A DNA stretch of 64,000 bases, taken from positions 54,552,873 to 54,616,872 of the forward strand of contig NC_071399.1 in assembly GCF_022682495.2 (NCBI RefSeq). Reading direction: 5' to 3'. Shown here piece after piece: positions 1 to 10,934 of the stretch. The position numbers and the translations under genes are program-made. Source of the stretch: Desmodus rotundus (taxonomy: Eukaryota > Chordata > Mammalia > Chiroptera > Phyllostomidae). The first letter of the stretch is position 1, and every line of letters begins with the position of its first letter. The notes under the pieces are model-generated. The model made no database searches. It was given only the letters and a program-made list of their open reading frames with translations, and was not told the DNA's origin.

Positions 1-284
1 AACAATGCGGCATTACATTTTAAGGGACTGACCAGACCTGTGCATTACAGAACAGGTGTTTGCAGTGTGTCTGGTTTCCTTAAAACATTGTCCATACTGC
101 CTTGGTCATACATGGTTTATATACTATTTGACAAGTTGTGATGCCTTTTCACCTGGTATTACACAGAATGTGTAATATTGCACTGGATTCAAATTCTACT
201 ACTAATATAACAAGTGGCCTGGAGAAACAATGAGAATAATGTCATCTCTCTCAAAAGAAATATCATAGCCTGTTTGTTTTTGAT

Positions 285-415
285 TTTCTCACCTAAAATG
301 GGGATAATAGTACCTACTTCATAGGTATTTTGTGATAGCTAAGTGAGATAGTACATGTAAAATGTTTATGGCGATGCTTTGTACCTAGCAATCATTTAAT
401 AAATATTTATTATTA
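285..415 (+). repeat. MIR-type SINE remnant
   Basis: The stretch has the 3' half of a MIR: an 'aaaatggggataatagtacc' core, then a GTGA-to-AAATG section, and an 'aataaatatttatta' end. It is diverged and has no visible target-site duplication, as expected for an ancient SINE. Confidence 0.7.
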
Positions 416-419
416 ACAT

Positions 420-1860
420 CAAAGACAATTTTCATTTCCACCAGTCTTGTTTAAATTGATGTTTTTTCTCAAAATATTAAAAAATTTTCTCTATAAAACA
501 AATATTATTCCTTTCTGTTTCGTGCCATTTTTTTCTTCTATTTTTTATCTCTTTTGGTTGGCTATTATTATTTTTTAAACTAAAATCTCAAATAGGAGGA
601 CAATAGTAAAGTCCTTCAGGGATCAACTATATTTTTGACAGTGGTATGAGCATCTGGTAAGAACAAAAGACCCTTTAATAAAAGCATTTTTTACAAGAAT
701 TCCTATAAGTTAGATCAGTTGGTCATTTTACCTTATGACTGTATTTCAAGCCTGCAGTGAATTTGACAGGCACATGAGGTTATTAAAATGTCACAGCTTA
801 GTAACAATAACTGCAGTAGTTCTTTAGTTCAATAATCCTTTGGAAAAAACTTGGTATCCCACTTTTGCTTTCTTCGGCCATTTAATCCAGCTTATAGGTC
901 ACCTGCTCTGCACCCTGCATGCTCCCATCATCCCATGATGCTGTAGTAATACCCTGCATGAGGCATAAAGTGATAAAATGGTAAATGATGTGCTTCTAAT
1001 CCAGGCCACTGGAGCTGGGGACATGACTAATAAAGGGGCATTTCTTAATAATGTGAGAGAGTCTTCTAGGAAAAAAAAAACCTGAGAGGTATTTTCCTTC
1101 CCAACAGAAGCCAGGAAAACCTATAGAACTTCTTCCACTTAAGGTCTAGGAGGCATTCCCAGACACTCATGGATATTTTAGTAGACATTTTTATAAAAGG
1201 CATATGCTCTGGTCCATGCTTACTTTTTAGTTCTATTTCCTGCCACCTTTCTGCTTGCTCTCTCTGCCTTAGTATCAATGGTTTGCCTCCTCTACAATGG
1301 AGATGGGTCATCCACATACACAATATGCCCAAGCTCTGATCCCAGGAGTCAGGCCCACCTCTCAGATAGCCTTGGGGCCAGGGTACACCTGAGGACCTTC
1401 AGAGAGATGGATACCTGAAATATGTCAATGACCTACTCACCAGAGTCCTTGCTTGCAAACAGTCTTCCTCCTTATTAGTTTTCCATGTAGGTCTGTTTAC
1501 AGGGAGAGAATGGGCTGAACATGTAGAAGCATGCATTCTGTTCTTGCACAAGTTAGAATTTTCATTTTAAATTAATTAAATTGCAATTTTGGTTTCATGC
1601 GTCAGTTGGTTGAAGTGATTCTGCTATTACAGAAAAGCATCTGTTTTCATAGTGCTGAAAAATCAGGGATTTGAGTCAGCCTATGAGGGCTGAACCCTGT
1701 ATTATGGTAATTGACAAAGATAATGAATGCAAGTCCCTGAGGTCTTCTAGGGGACAGCCTGCTGGTCCTTCCCCAGGCAATATGCCATCCTGATCTCTGC
1801 ATTGGGTACATCAGAGCATTCCTAATTAAATGTCTGCATCAGGCATGATGATTTAATCAT
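420..1860. other. AT-rich non-coding DNA, no feature recognised
   Basis: I see no gene here. The 88-codon minus-strand frame at 1066-1332 runs through a poly-A tract and has no recognisable domain, so I treat it as chance. Confidence 0.5.
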
Positions 1861-1869
1861 AGCTAGTAT

Positions 1870-2030
1870 CAGTTGAGCTCTTCATGTGTACAGTGATACT
1901 GCAATCCTGTGAAGAAGTTAACATTATTATCCTTTTTCCTCCATACAAAAAATGGAGGTTAAATTACTTATGCAAGTCACAGAACTAGTGGGTTTTGGAG
2001 CTTTCATGCCAGAACACATCTGCTGCGTTC
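1870..2030 (-). repeat. MIR-type SINE remnant, weak
   Basis: On the plus strand it shows degraded reverse-complement MIR order: 'attattatcc', then an 'aaaatggaggttaaattac' core, a 'caagtcacagaactagtggg' block and a degraded tRNA-like head. The identification rests on block order, not close identity. Confidence 0.5.
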
Positions 2031-2034
2031 AAGT

Positions 2035-4580
2035 GAATGTTCCACCTTTCCTTCCTGCCTTTCCTTTAGCTTGTTAGTTCTTCATTTTATTAGGTCTATA
2101 GGTTTAAAAATCAGTCTCTTAAAATCCCATTTTGGTAGTTTCTTTGCTCAAATCACCATGAGCATACAAACAACCTAAATGCATGTTCAACCACTCAAAG
2201 ATGTAATCTGTTCTCTCGCTGAGTGTCCCTCATCCATCATTCATTTTCCTAATAGACCTGGCAGGTCTTGCACAAAGGGGAGCTTTTCTTCCTTGCTCAG
2301 TGGTGCTTCCTTTGAGGCATGTACTGTTCAGGGCCCTGTTGAGATTTTGATTAGAAAAGACAGATATTGTGCAACTTCCATTAATGTTCTATTTCTCCTA
2401 TAGCAAAATGTAGGCTCTTGCAACTTTCTCCAGGAAATTTAATTTTCCATGTCTGTTGGCAAATTCAATTTTGAGTTTTACATAAAACACTAGAAAACAG
2501 TTAGTGGCTTGGTTAGGGGTTATGCTTGTGATTCACTGATTCTGTGAGGTGACTTTAACCCTTTTGCAACCTATTCTCACCTTCTGTAATCCACAAACCA
2601 CTAGCTTTCTAAAGTAAAAAAAGACTACATTTTAATATATAAAGCACCTAAAGTATTTAACTTTGTTTTGCCATCCTCTCTCTAGTTGTAGTAATGCCAT
2701 TTCACTTATTTTTATGATGCTCCTAAAGGTAACGAAGCCTTCTATAATCTATGAAACTAGAAAATGTTTTTTTGAAGTGCTCAGTACACAATAACTAATG
2801 TTAAGACAGCACATTATACACCTGAGCACCTTTATAATACCTCCGCTGATGGCATATCCTTGTTTGCATACATGTTTTAGTGCCCTGGTCTTCACTTAGC
2901 TCAACGTATAATGTATACATAATTTATATTCATTAATTCTGGGATTTAGTTCAGCTTTGTGGATTATCTGAATCTTTTTTGGCTACCTTCAGAGGAGGCT
3001 ACCTTTTGGCTATGAATAAATGAATATTGTTCATTTTTGCTACTCATTAGCAGTTTTGTAATGTTGAAATGAGGATAAGAGAGTGAAGAAAGTCACACAC
3101 ATAAATTTGACTTCTGTTGTGATTTGATCAAACGACTTCTAGAAAATGGGTCAAATAAATCAAGCAACCAGTACAATGCTTGGAGCTGCAGTTTCTACTA
3201 ATATATTTTCTAGAGAGCTAGAGTAAACTGGGGTAGGAAGTACTACCTTTCTGCAGCTAACATGAACTTTCTCCCTTAAAGCTACTATTTCTTATTTTCT
3301 TGTATCCAAACTGTCATATTTATACCATGTAACCAATTGCCCACATTCCTTCAGAAAGACTAAGATTAAAATTTGCAAAACAATTGAACTAGATATCCAA
3401 GTTTGTGTTTTTTTAAAAGTTTCATGACTCACATTTAGAAATGTTCTTTAACCATAAATATACAGAAATTAATCTAGTTTTATGTTATGAATTTTTGTTG
3501 TTTTTAAATAACAAAACATCTACTTTAGCTGAAACCCATGCTTTCTGCAGCAAACCACAGAAGTGATTTAATGAAAAAAAATGTTCCATAGATTTTGTTT
3601 TAGTAATTTTAATTTACTTTGTGAGAAGGTTATAAAATGCATGTTTTAGCAGCCTTAAAGTTTGTCCACATCTGATCGGGCCTGGGAATTCCCTTTGCAG
3701 AGCTTCCCTTCTTACTAAATGCCTACTCTGCCCAGAAAGGAAGGAGACGGCTGAGCTTGGGAAACTGTTGAGGACCCAGTTGTCTGTCAGAAGGGAGCTC
3801 TTCGGTACTCATCTACTCTTTGCTTGGCGATTCCACAGCAGCCTGGAAAGATGATGGATTTTCCAATGTCACTGAATGTTGCTGATAGTGGAGATGGTTG
3901 TTTCTAGTGACAGATAACTTCCCACCCTTAGTTTTGTAGGGACCTGAGATGGGTTTGTTTAAGAAATGGGAAATATAAATTGTGATCTTATTTCACTCAT
4001 AATTCCCTCTCTTTTTTTCAAAATACTTAATATCTGGTAAAGTTAGGAGGTGTCAAAATCTGGTCTTTGTGCAGCCAATTTCTAAAGTGAAAGCAGAGCA
4101 ACTTTTTCCTAGTCCAGATACCTGTGGCCTTAAGTGAGCATCTTATTTGACACCAGTAGACTTTCGGAAAATGATTATTAAATAATGAAACAATTTATGA
4201 GAACAAAGTTATGCAAATTCTATTTAAATACATTTACCACAATTTTATATCTGTATTTTATTTTAAGAGTAATATGAGCATGCTGAAGGTGAAGATTATG
4301 CTTCTGTCTTTACTACTTCTGGTCGAAAGGAAGAGTCAAGCTTTACTACTTCTTCAGCAAAAGATAAAGGAACATTTAAATGACATCATATATAGCTAAG
4401 TCACTTTTTGAATATCAGTATGTTTTAAGTTTGCATTGCAAAATCTAAGGCATAAATTCATCCTTGTGGAAAAAACTTTGTTGTAAGTCCTGTATAGTTA
4501 GTGTTAGGAATTGTGCTTGAACTTGGGTGGAATGAACTTGGCTTGGAAGCCTAGGGATCTTCCACAAGGAGAAGTGACTT
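2035..4580. other. AT-rich non-coding DNA, no confident feature
   Basis: No recognised repeat or gene. The open frame 4211-4399 is a run of chance codons. Another frame at about 4284-4380 reads as a more protein-like 32-codon stretch ending at TGA. It has a stop directly upstream and no good splice acceptor, so I do not call it an exon. Confidence 0.4.
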
Positions 4581-4589
4581 TGGGCTGTG

Positions 4590-4795
4590 AATGTCAGTAT
4601 GTGCTCCAGAAATAGGCTTGATGCTAGTCCCTTATCTCTAATTCTTGCAGACATTGGAAAGGTAGACATTATTAGCCCATTTTAAGACAAAAAAAATATT
4701 CAAAGAAGTTAAGTGATTTTTTTAAGGATACAAGTTTCAGTATTGTGAAACTGGGATTTCAATCCATGTATGTCTGACCTGAAAATCTAAACACT
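4590..4795 (-). repeat. MIR-type SINE remnant
   Basis: Reverse-complement MIR order is visible: 'attattagcccattttaaga', 'gaagttaagtgattttttta', then 'actgggatttcaatccatgt'. The last block corresponds to the B-box end of the tRNA-like head. Confidence 0.6.
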
Positions 4796-4859
4796 TTTTT
4801 TACTGCACCTTTCTGCTGTTTTGGAAAAAGCCAATAGTCACACTGTATTATAGTATCTC

Positions 4860-5005
4860 AGACCTATTTCAATAAACATAGTAGAAGATGTTCCATGCAC
4901 CATTAACCATAGTGTTTCATGCATATATTACTAAACACAGTTATATACAGACTGTGAGCCACTAAGCATGGTTTTTCACAAATATTTTACTAAACACAGT
5001 ACAGC
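4860..5005. repeat. Degenerate tandem repeat, unit about 58 bp
   Basis: The block 'attactaaacacagt' near 4929 recurs as 'ttttactaaacacagt' near 4986, each preceded by a 'tttca(c/t)' block. A weaker earlier copy, 'caataaacatagtag', lies near 4870. About two and a half units are visible. I do not know the family. Confidence 0.45.
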
Positions 5006-5076
5006 CCCCCATCCCCACCCCAGTGACTAAGGGTCTTCTCTTGAATTATGGCCAGTTGTGTTTCAATGGTCAGGGG

Positions 5077-5232
5077 TCAAAAAAAGAGAAAAGAGAAAAG
5101 AGAGAAAGAGGAAAGAAAGAGAAAGAAAGAGAGAAAGAGAGAAAAGAAGGAAAGAAGGAAAGAAGGAAGAAAAGAAAAGAAAAGAAAAGAAAAGAAAAGA
5201 GAGGGAGAGAAAGAAAGAAAAAGAAAAAGGGT
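5077..5232. repeat. GAAA/GA-rich purine microsatellite
   Basis: About 155 bp are almost pure purine on the plus strand, with gaaa, gagaa and aagg units and a run of (aaaag)n near 5170-5200. The overlapping Lys/Arg/Glu-rich frames on the plus strand and the Phe/Ser/Leu frame on the minus strand arise from this composition and are not genes. Confidence 0.9.
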
Positions 5233-5425
5233 CATAGGGTCATATGTCCATAGTCTCTCTGGCAAGCTGAATGTGATTCATTTTTAAATTTATTTATTTA
5301 TTTATAAGAAAGAATGTAACTCCAGTTTTATTTTATTAGTGTTTGTACCAATGCAGTCATAAAATATAACTTTAATACTTTTTTATGAAGAAAGAGCCTT
5401 TAAACATTTACTTTTCCTCCTTTAG

Positions 5426-5585
5426 GGGCTTTTGATTATCTGGATATGCAGGCCATGCCTTCTGCAGATGAAGCCAAGCCATTACTTATCTGCACACCTG
5501 AAATTAATTACTCTGCCTCCCTAGGACTTGCTTTTACTGAACTAGGCTTTGGGTTTATTCCAGAAGCCAGCATGTGGAGAGCGTT
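5426..5585 (+). other. Possible internal exon or conserved element, unidentified
   Basis: A polypyrimidine tract ending 'ctcctttag' at 5425 precedes a 160-bp segment. It is followed by the donor-like 'GTAAGA' at 5586-5591. One frame is open across it for 52 codons, from GCT at 5428 onward. It reads as mixed, non-repetitive protein, including 'PLLICTPEINYSASLGLAFT'. The frame hits TAA just past the donor. I do not recognise the protein and see no partner exon nearby. It could equally be a conserved regulatory block, since it contains 'cacctg' and 'attaatta' motifs. Confidence 0.25.
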
Positions 5586-5774
5586 GTAAGAATCAGAGTT
5601 ATGAAATTCAATTATATTTATCAGAAGGATATTTTTTGTCTATTTCTCCATTCTTTTAGACTTGCTTTATATATTTTGAGGCTATGCTATGTTAATGCAA
5701 ACTTAAATTGTTTTATCTTCTTTGTAGATCGACCCTTTTAAAATTATAAAATACCAATACCTATAGAAATGCTT

Positions 5775-6063
5775 CTGTCTTTTTTAAAAAAATTAAAAAA
5801 TAATTTAACTGTGGTAGAAAATACAAAACATAAAATTTAAGATGTTAACTATTTCTAAGTGTACAGTTCAGTAGTGTTATAGTAACATTATTTCTTAAAA
5901 ATCTACTTTGCCTTTGTTAGCCTAGTTTTACTTTGTTTGGTCTTTATGACATATCTGTTCTCATTTTTTTGACTTTTAATATTTCTGTGTCCATATATTA
6001 GAAGTATGTCTGTTATAAGCAGCATATGTTTTTTTAAATGCAGTATGACAATTAAAGTCTCAA
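5775..6063 (-). repeat. Ancient L1M-type fragments
   Basis: The stretch 'aagtgtacagttcagtagtg' is typical of old L1 3' ends. From about 5900 the text 'ataagcagcatatgtttttt' resembles the start of ORF2 of the full-length L1 near 20295-20310, in the same orientation. The copies are heavily mutated and not coding. Confidence 0.5.
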
Positions 6064-6074
6064 AATATTTATTT

Positions 6075-7983
6075 CAGAAGGTGGAGGTGTAGGTAGATAC
6101 ACTTTGCCTCTTTGAGCCACCAAAAGAAAGACAACAACAAATTTAAAAACAAAAAATAACCAGAACTTCCAGAATATCAAAATGTATGGAAGTCCAACGA
6201 CCAAAGAGTTAAAGAAGAAACACTCATCCAGACCAGTAGGAGGGGTGGAGATGGGCAGCTGGGGTGGGGAGGACTCCCGGCATGGCAGTGGCTGGTGTAC
6301 CGGGTGGGTGAGTCAGTGGCAGGTGGAGAGGGTGGTCCCACATTTGCATGTGGATAAAACAGGAGGAACAACTGGAGAGCAAGACAGACCGCATAATCCA
6401 GGGTTCCAGTGCGGGGAAATAAAGCTTCAAAATCTCTGACTGAAAAAATCTGTGGGGGTTGAAGTGCAGGAAAAACTCCCAGCCTCACAGGAGAGTTCAT
6501 TGGAGAGATCCACAGGGTTTTAGAATATATACAAAATCACCCAGCTAGGTATCAGCACTAGAAGGGTCCAATTATCTTGTGGGTAGCAAAGGAAGTGACT
6601 GAAAGCCAGCCCAGAGCTGAGCAAGTGGCATTGTTCCCTCTCAGAATCCTCCTCCACAGACAGTGCTACAATGCAGTGAGATGGGTTGTGCAGTCCTGGC
6701 AAATACCTAAGGCTCTGCCCCTTACCAGGCAACGGGCATGCCAAGACAAAAAAAATATGGCCCAAATGAAAAAACAGACCAAAGCTTCAGAAAAAATATA
6801 ACTAAGTGATGAAGAGATAGCCAACCTATCAGATTCACAGTTCAAAACACTGGTAATCAGGATGCTCCCAGAAATGGTTGAGTATGGTTGCAAAGTAGAG
6901 GAAAAAATGAAGGCTATGAAAGTAAAATAAAGGAAAATGTACAGGGAACCAACTGGCCAACAGTGGAAGAAAGGAAACTGGGACTCAAATCAATGGTTTG
7001 GAGCAGAAGGAAGAAATAAACATTTAACTAGAGCAGAATAAACAAGAATTCAAAAAAATGAGAAGAGGCTGAGGAACCTCAGGGACAACTTTAAACATTC
7101 CAACTTCCAAATCATAGAGGAAGCAGAAGAGCAAGAAATTGAAAACTTATTTGAAAACATAATGCAGGAAAATTTCCCCAATCTGGCAAAGGAAATAGAC
7201 TTCCAGGAAATCTAGGAAGCTCAGAGAGTCCCAAAAATGTTCCACTCAAGGAAGCACACACCAAGGCACATCGTAATTACATTACCAAAGATGAAAGAGA
7301 AGGAGAGAATCTTAAAAGCAGCAAGAGAAAAGGAGACAGTTACCTACAAAAGAGTACCCATAAAACTATCAGCTGATTTCTCAAAAGAAACCTTACAGAC
7401 AATAAGGGACTGGAAAGAAGCATTGAAAGTCATGAAAGGCAAGGACCTACATCCAAGATTACTCTATCCAGCAAAGCTATCATTTATAATGAAAGGACAG
7501 ATAAAGTGCTTCCCAGATAAGGTCAAGTTAAAGGAGTTCATCATCACCAAGCCATTATTATATGAAATGTTAAAGGTACTTTTCTAAGAAAAAGAAGATC
7601 AAAAACATAAACAGTAAAATGACAACAAATGCATTGGTATCAATAATCCAACCTAAAAAACAAAAACAAAAATGAATTAAGCAAACAACTAGAACAGCAG
7701 ATTCACAGGAATAGAGATCACTTGGAGGGTTATCAGCAGGGAGGGGATGAGGGGAGAATGGAGGAAAAGGTGCAGGGAATAAGAAGCATAAATGATAGGT
7801 ACAAAATACACAGGGGGAGGTTAAGAATAGTATGGGAAATGTGGAAGCCAAAGAACTTATGTGAATGACCCACGGACATGAATGATGGTGGGAAGGGAGA
7901 TACAGGGTGGAGGGGGAAAGGAGGAGAAAAAAATGGGACAATTGTAATAGCATAATCAATAAAATATGTTAAAATTAAAAAAG
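6075..7983 (+). mobile_element. HAL1-like half-L1 (ORF1-only retrotransposon), near full length
   Basis: The element has a roughly 680-bp leader, an ORF1-type reading region (6757-7587), and then runs straight into a G-rich 3'UTR and the A-rich end 'aataaaatatgttaaaatt', with no ORF2. A second copy with the same ORF1-to-3'UTR junction lies inverted at 34231-35672. The lack of ORF2 is therefore a shared design and not a private deletion. This matches the known HAL1 class, mobilised in trans by L1 ORF2p. A weak target-site duplication, 'aatatYtattt' (6064-6074 and 7984-7994, one mismatch), brackets it. It interrupts older L1M sequence. Confidence 0.7.
6757..7587 (+). pseudogene. Decayed ORF1 of HAL1-like element
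   Basis: Translation from the ATG at 6757 is related to L1 ORF1p but is broken by several stops, the first after about 14 codons. The last 116 codons (7237-7587) are open. They align by eye to the C-terminal RNA-binding part of ORF1p in the intact L1 of this window. Shared landmarks are 'KERILKAARE', 'DFS.ETLQ' and 'PRLLYPA.LS', ending 'YEMLKVLF' against 'LQEMLKGLL'. It would have been a nucleic-acid chaperone. It is now inactive. Confidence 0.75.
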
Positions 7984-7994
7984 AATATCTATTT

Positions 7995-8880
7995 TACTTA
8001 TATTTTTGAAATTACTATTTTACATAAGTCTATTTTACTATTTGTTTTCTTTTTTTATTCCCTCTTGTGAGTGAATGAACTTTTTATTTATTACTATACC
8101 ATTTTCCTCCATTGTTTATTTGCTTTAGTTATAAATTATTTTATTTTTTTAGTGTTTGCCTAACAATTACAAGTTCTATACTGGATTTACAGAACCTACT
8201 ATGAGCTATAGGACTTTTACCATTTCTTGGAAAGTATAAGGCAGTAGAACACTTTGCCTTGAACCCATTCTTATCTTTTGTACTATTGTCATGTATTTTA
8301 ATTTTATATATACTTTATACTTCATAAGATAATAATCTTGTTGTCTTATGTGGTTTGACATATCTACTATCTTCTGTTATTCTTCATAGTTTCTTTCCCT
8401 GCTTTTATTTGGGACAATTTTATTCTTCCTGAAAAACTCACAGTAATAATTATTTTACTCTGGACCTGCTGGCTATGAATTTTCTGTATTTAATTTATCT
8501 GAAGACTCCTTTACTCCTTCATTAAAAGAACTTTATCAAAATATAAAATACATGCAGGAAGTGCACACAGTACAATGAGTTTTTCACAAACTGAAAATCC
8601 CTGTGTAACCAGCACCCTGCTCAAGAAACAGAACATGAGCGTCATTCCAGGAGTACTTTGTGCTTCCCTCCAGTCACTGTCCCCGCCAAAGAGTGTCAGC
8701 TCTCCTGATTCCTAACATCATCATTTCATGTATTTACAGAGTGGGTGCTAACCTGTATAATGTTCTGTTATGTGGATATACCAATATACGCTTATTCATT
8801 TTATAATTGGTAAGCATTTGGGTAGTTGCCAATTTTGGTTGATTACATATAGTGCAGCTATGAATGTTTTCACACAAAAT
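7995..8880 (-). repeat. Ancient L1M-type fragments, continued
   Basis: The segment near 8455-8520 ('ctgctggctatgaattttct') resembles the ORF1 region of old L1s. The stretch 8525-8880, with 'gtgtaaccagcaccctgctc' and 'atagtgcagctatgaatgtt', resembles L1M 3' sequence. More than one old element may be joined here. Nothing is coding. Confidence 0.45.
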
Positions 8881-8907
8881 TCATGTCCCTTTCACATGCA
8901 AAATACC

Positions 8908-8950
8908 ACATGGCCCGGCTAGCTCAGTTGGTAGAGTACAGGACTCCTAA
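8908..8950 (+). pseudogene. tRNA-Lys 5'-half, tailless retropseudogene
   Basis: A 43-bp insert is flanked by a perfect 16-bp direct repeat 'tcacatgcaaaatacc' (8892-8907 and 8951-8966). From 8913 it reads as the 5' part of a tRNA-Lys: acceptor strand 'gcccggct', D-arm 'agctcagttggtagag' with the A-box, then anticodon stem and loop ending 'ggactcctaa'. It stops in the anticodon loop, with 'tc' at the junction shared with the target. There is no T-arm, acceptor 3' strand, CCA or poly-A. Five extra bases (acatg) precede the tRNA 5' end. One anticodon base differs from Lys-CTT. This fits the known class of tailless retropseudogenes made by L1 machinery from truncated tRNA. Confidence 0.8.
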
Positions 8951-9264
8951 TCACATGCAAAATACCTCCACTCTATCCTGATATCTCCTAAAGTCTTAAC
9001 CAATTTCAGTGTTAACTATAAGTCCAAGGTCTCATGTAAATATCAGCTAAATCAGGTGTGGGAGAAACTGGAGGTATGATTTCTCCTGAGCATGCATTTC
9101 TTTCTGTCAACCTATTAAACCAGATAAGTTACATGCTTCCAAAATACAGTGATGGGACAGGCATAGGATGGACATTCCCATTCCAAAAGAGAGAAATTGG
9201 AAAGAAGAAAGAGATGACAGGTCCCAAAATCTAACAAGGCAAATTCCATTAGATCTTAAGGCTT

Positions 9265-9971
9265 AAGAATAGTCTTCTTTTGTGTAAATATACCATAGTT
9301 TTTGGATCCACTCGTTTGCTGGTGGGCACTTAGGTTGCTTCCAGTACTTGGCTATTGTAAATTGTGCTGCTATGAACATTGAGGTGCACAGGTTCTTTTG
9401 GATTGGTGTTTCAGGGTTCTTAGGGTATAATCCCAGCAGCAGAATTGCTGGGTCAAAGGGCAGTTCCATTTTTAGTTTTCTGAGGAAATTCCATACTGTT
9501 TTCCACAGTGGCCTCACCAGTCTGCATTCCCACCAACAGTGCACTAGGGTTCCCTTTTCTCCACATCTGCAGAGAGAAAGAAGGAGCTTATACCCTTTGC
9601 AACAGCATGGATGGAACTGGAGAGCATTATGCTAAGTGAAATAAGCCAGACGGTGAGGGACAAATACCATATGATATAATCTTTAACTGGAACATAATAA
9701 ATAGAAGAAAAAAGCAAACAAAATATAACCAGAGACATTGAAGTTAAGAACAATCTAACAATGGTCAGGGGGGAGTGGGGAGGGGACAGTGAGGAGAGGG
9801 GATTACAGGAACTACTATAAAGGACACATGGATAAAATCAAGGGGGAGGGTGGAGGTGGGGGAGGGAGGGGGGTTCGGCTGGGGTGGGGTGGAGGGATGG
9901 GGAGAAAAGGCACACAACTGTAATTGAATAGCAATACAAAATTAAAATAAAAAAAAAGAATAGTCTTCTTT
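9265..9971 (+). mobile_element. 5'-inverted (twin-primed) truncated L1 with perfect TSD
   Basis: A perfect 16-bp duplication 'aagaatagtcttcttt' lies at 9265-9280 and 9956-9971. Between them, 9281-9567 matches the intact L1 of this window at 16737-17022 in the antisense direction. From 9569 to 9955 the sequence matches the L1 sense strand from about 16721 into the 3'UTR and an A-rich tail. About 15 bases of L1 are missing at the inversion point. This is the standard signature of twin priming. The nick site (TTCTT/AA on the minus strand) fits L1 endonuclease. The 93-codon frame at 9263-9544 is a piece of ORF2 C-terminus, not a gene. Confidence 0.92.
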
Positions 9972-10934
9972 GGCTTTATGCTCTGCTCTCTGGGGCAACA
10001 GCATCCCCTCCATAGCCTTAGGCAGCAGCCTTGCACCTGCGGCTTTTGGTGGCAGCTTCGTCTCTGAGGCAGTAGGTGGCAGCAGCCTGGCCCTCTGAAA
10101 CCCAAGGAGGACACAGCCTTGTCCCCGTGGGTCTGTGCCATCTGGGACTATGGTGGCGGTGACATTACTGCTCACCTCTGAATCACCTTTGGGATCATTT
10201 ATCCTTTTTTTTTTTAAATAATAACACATGTTTACAGCCAAATAGCTCCATTTTTTCATCTTGTGGAATCACAGGAGACTGAAAGCCTCCTTCATTTTGT
10301 CTAGAACCTGTCCCCTTTAGTCCAAGCTGGCAGTGTTTCTCTTGATTAAATCCTGTCCCTCTTTCTGGTTTCTACTGAGATGACTGCTTAGTTTCATGGA
10401 TAATCTCTTTATGGAGTGATTGTCCAGCTACACTTTGGTGGTCTCTCTGAAATGTGCTTTCTCATTTTGTGCAATATGGATAGGCTGAGAATTTTCCAAG
10501 TCTTTAATTTTGGGTTTCATTTTGCTTAAAAATTTCTTTAATTTATCTCTCTTCTCTTACATTGTACTATAAGAATAAGGAGAAACCAGGCCACACCTTC
10601 AACACTTTGTTTAGAAATCTCCCCAGGGAAGTATTCAATTTCATACTCATAACTACTCCCTTCCACAAAATACTAGAACACAATCAGCCAAGTTCTTTGC
10701 CACTCTGAAAAGATCACCCTTTCTCCATTTTGCAATAATTTGTTCCTTGTTTCTGTCTGGGACCTTACCAGAATCACCATTAATGTCCACATTCTTACCA
10801 ACAGTCTCTGGTCTCTTTCTAAATTGTGACTCAGAAGTCTTCTAGCTTCTACCCATTACCAAGTTCCAAGGCCACTTCCACATATTTAGGTATTTGTTTC
10901 ATTAGCACCCCACTTCAAAGCACCAAAATCTGTT

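Larger units (their letters stand above)
8880..10934 (-). mobile_element. ERVL-MaLR internal region (ancient), interrupted
   Basis: Read on the minus strand, this matches the conserved order of MaLR internal sequence. Landmarks on the plus strand are 'aaagtcttaaccaatttcag', 'cattccaaaagagagaaatt', 'aggccacttccacatattta' and 'agcaccccacttcaaagcac', the last directly abutting an LTR at about 10935. The sequence carries many stops and no usable frame. It has been split by a tRNA fragment (8908-8950) and by an L1 fragment (9281-9955). The named family is known only as non-autonomous, long-dead retrovirus-like elements. Confidence 0.65.

Noticed and set aside
4211..4399. Small frame and an alternative protein-like frame at about 4284-4380
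   Set aside because: A stop lies directly upstream of the better frame and there is no convincing splice acceptor, so there is no support for an exon.
5023..5287. Lys/Arg/Glu-rich overlapping frames on both strands
   Set aside because: They are translations of a GA-rich microsatellite with no non-repetitive coding content.
8913..8950. Functional tRNA gene
   Set aside because: Only the 5' half is present. The T-arm with the B box and the 3' acceptor strand are missing.
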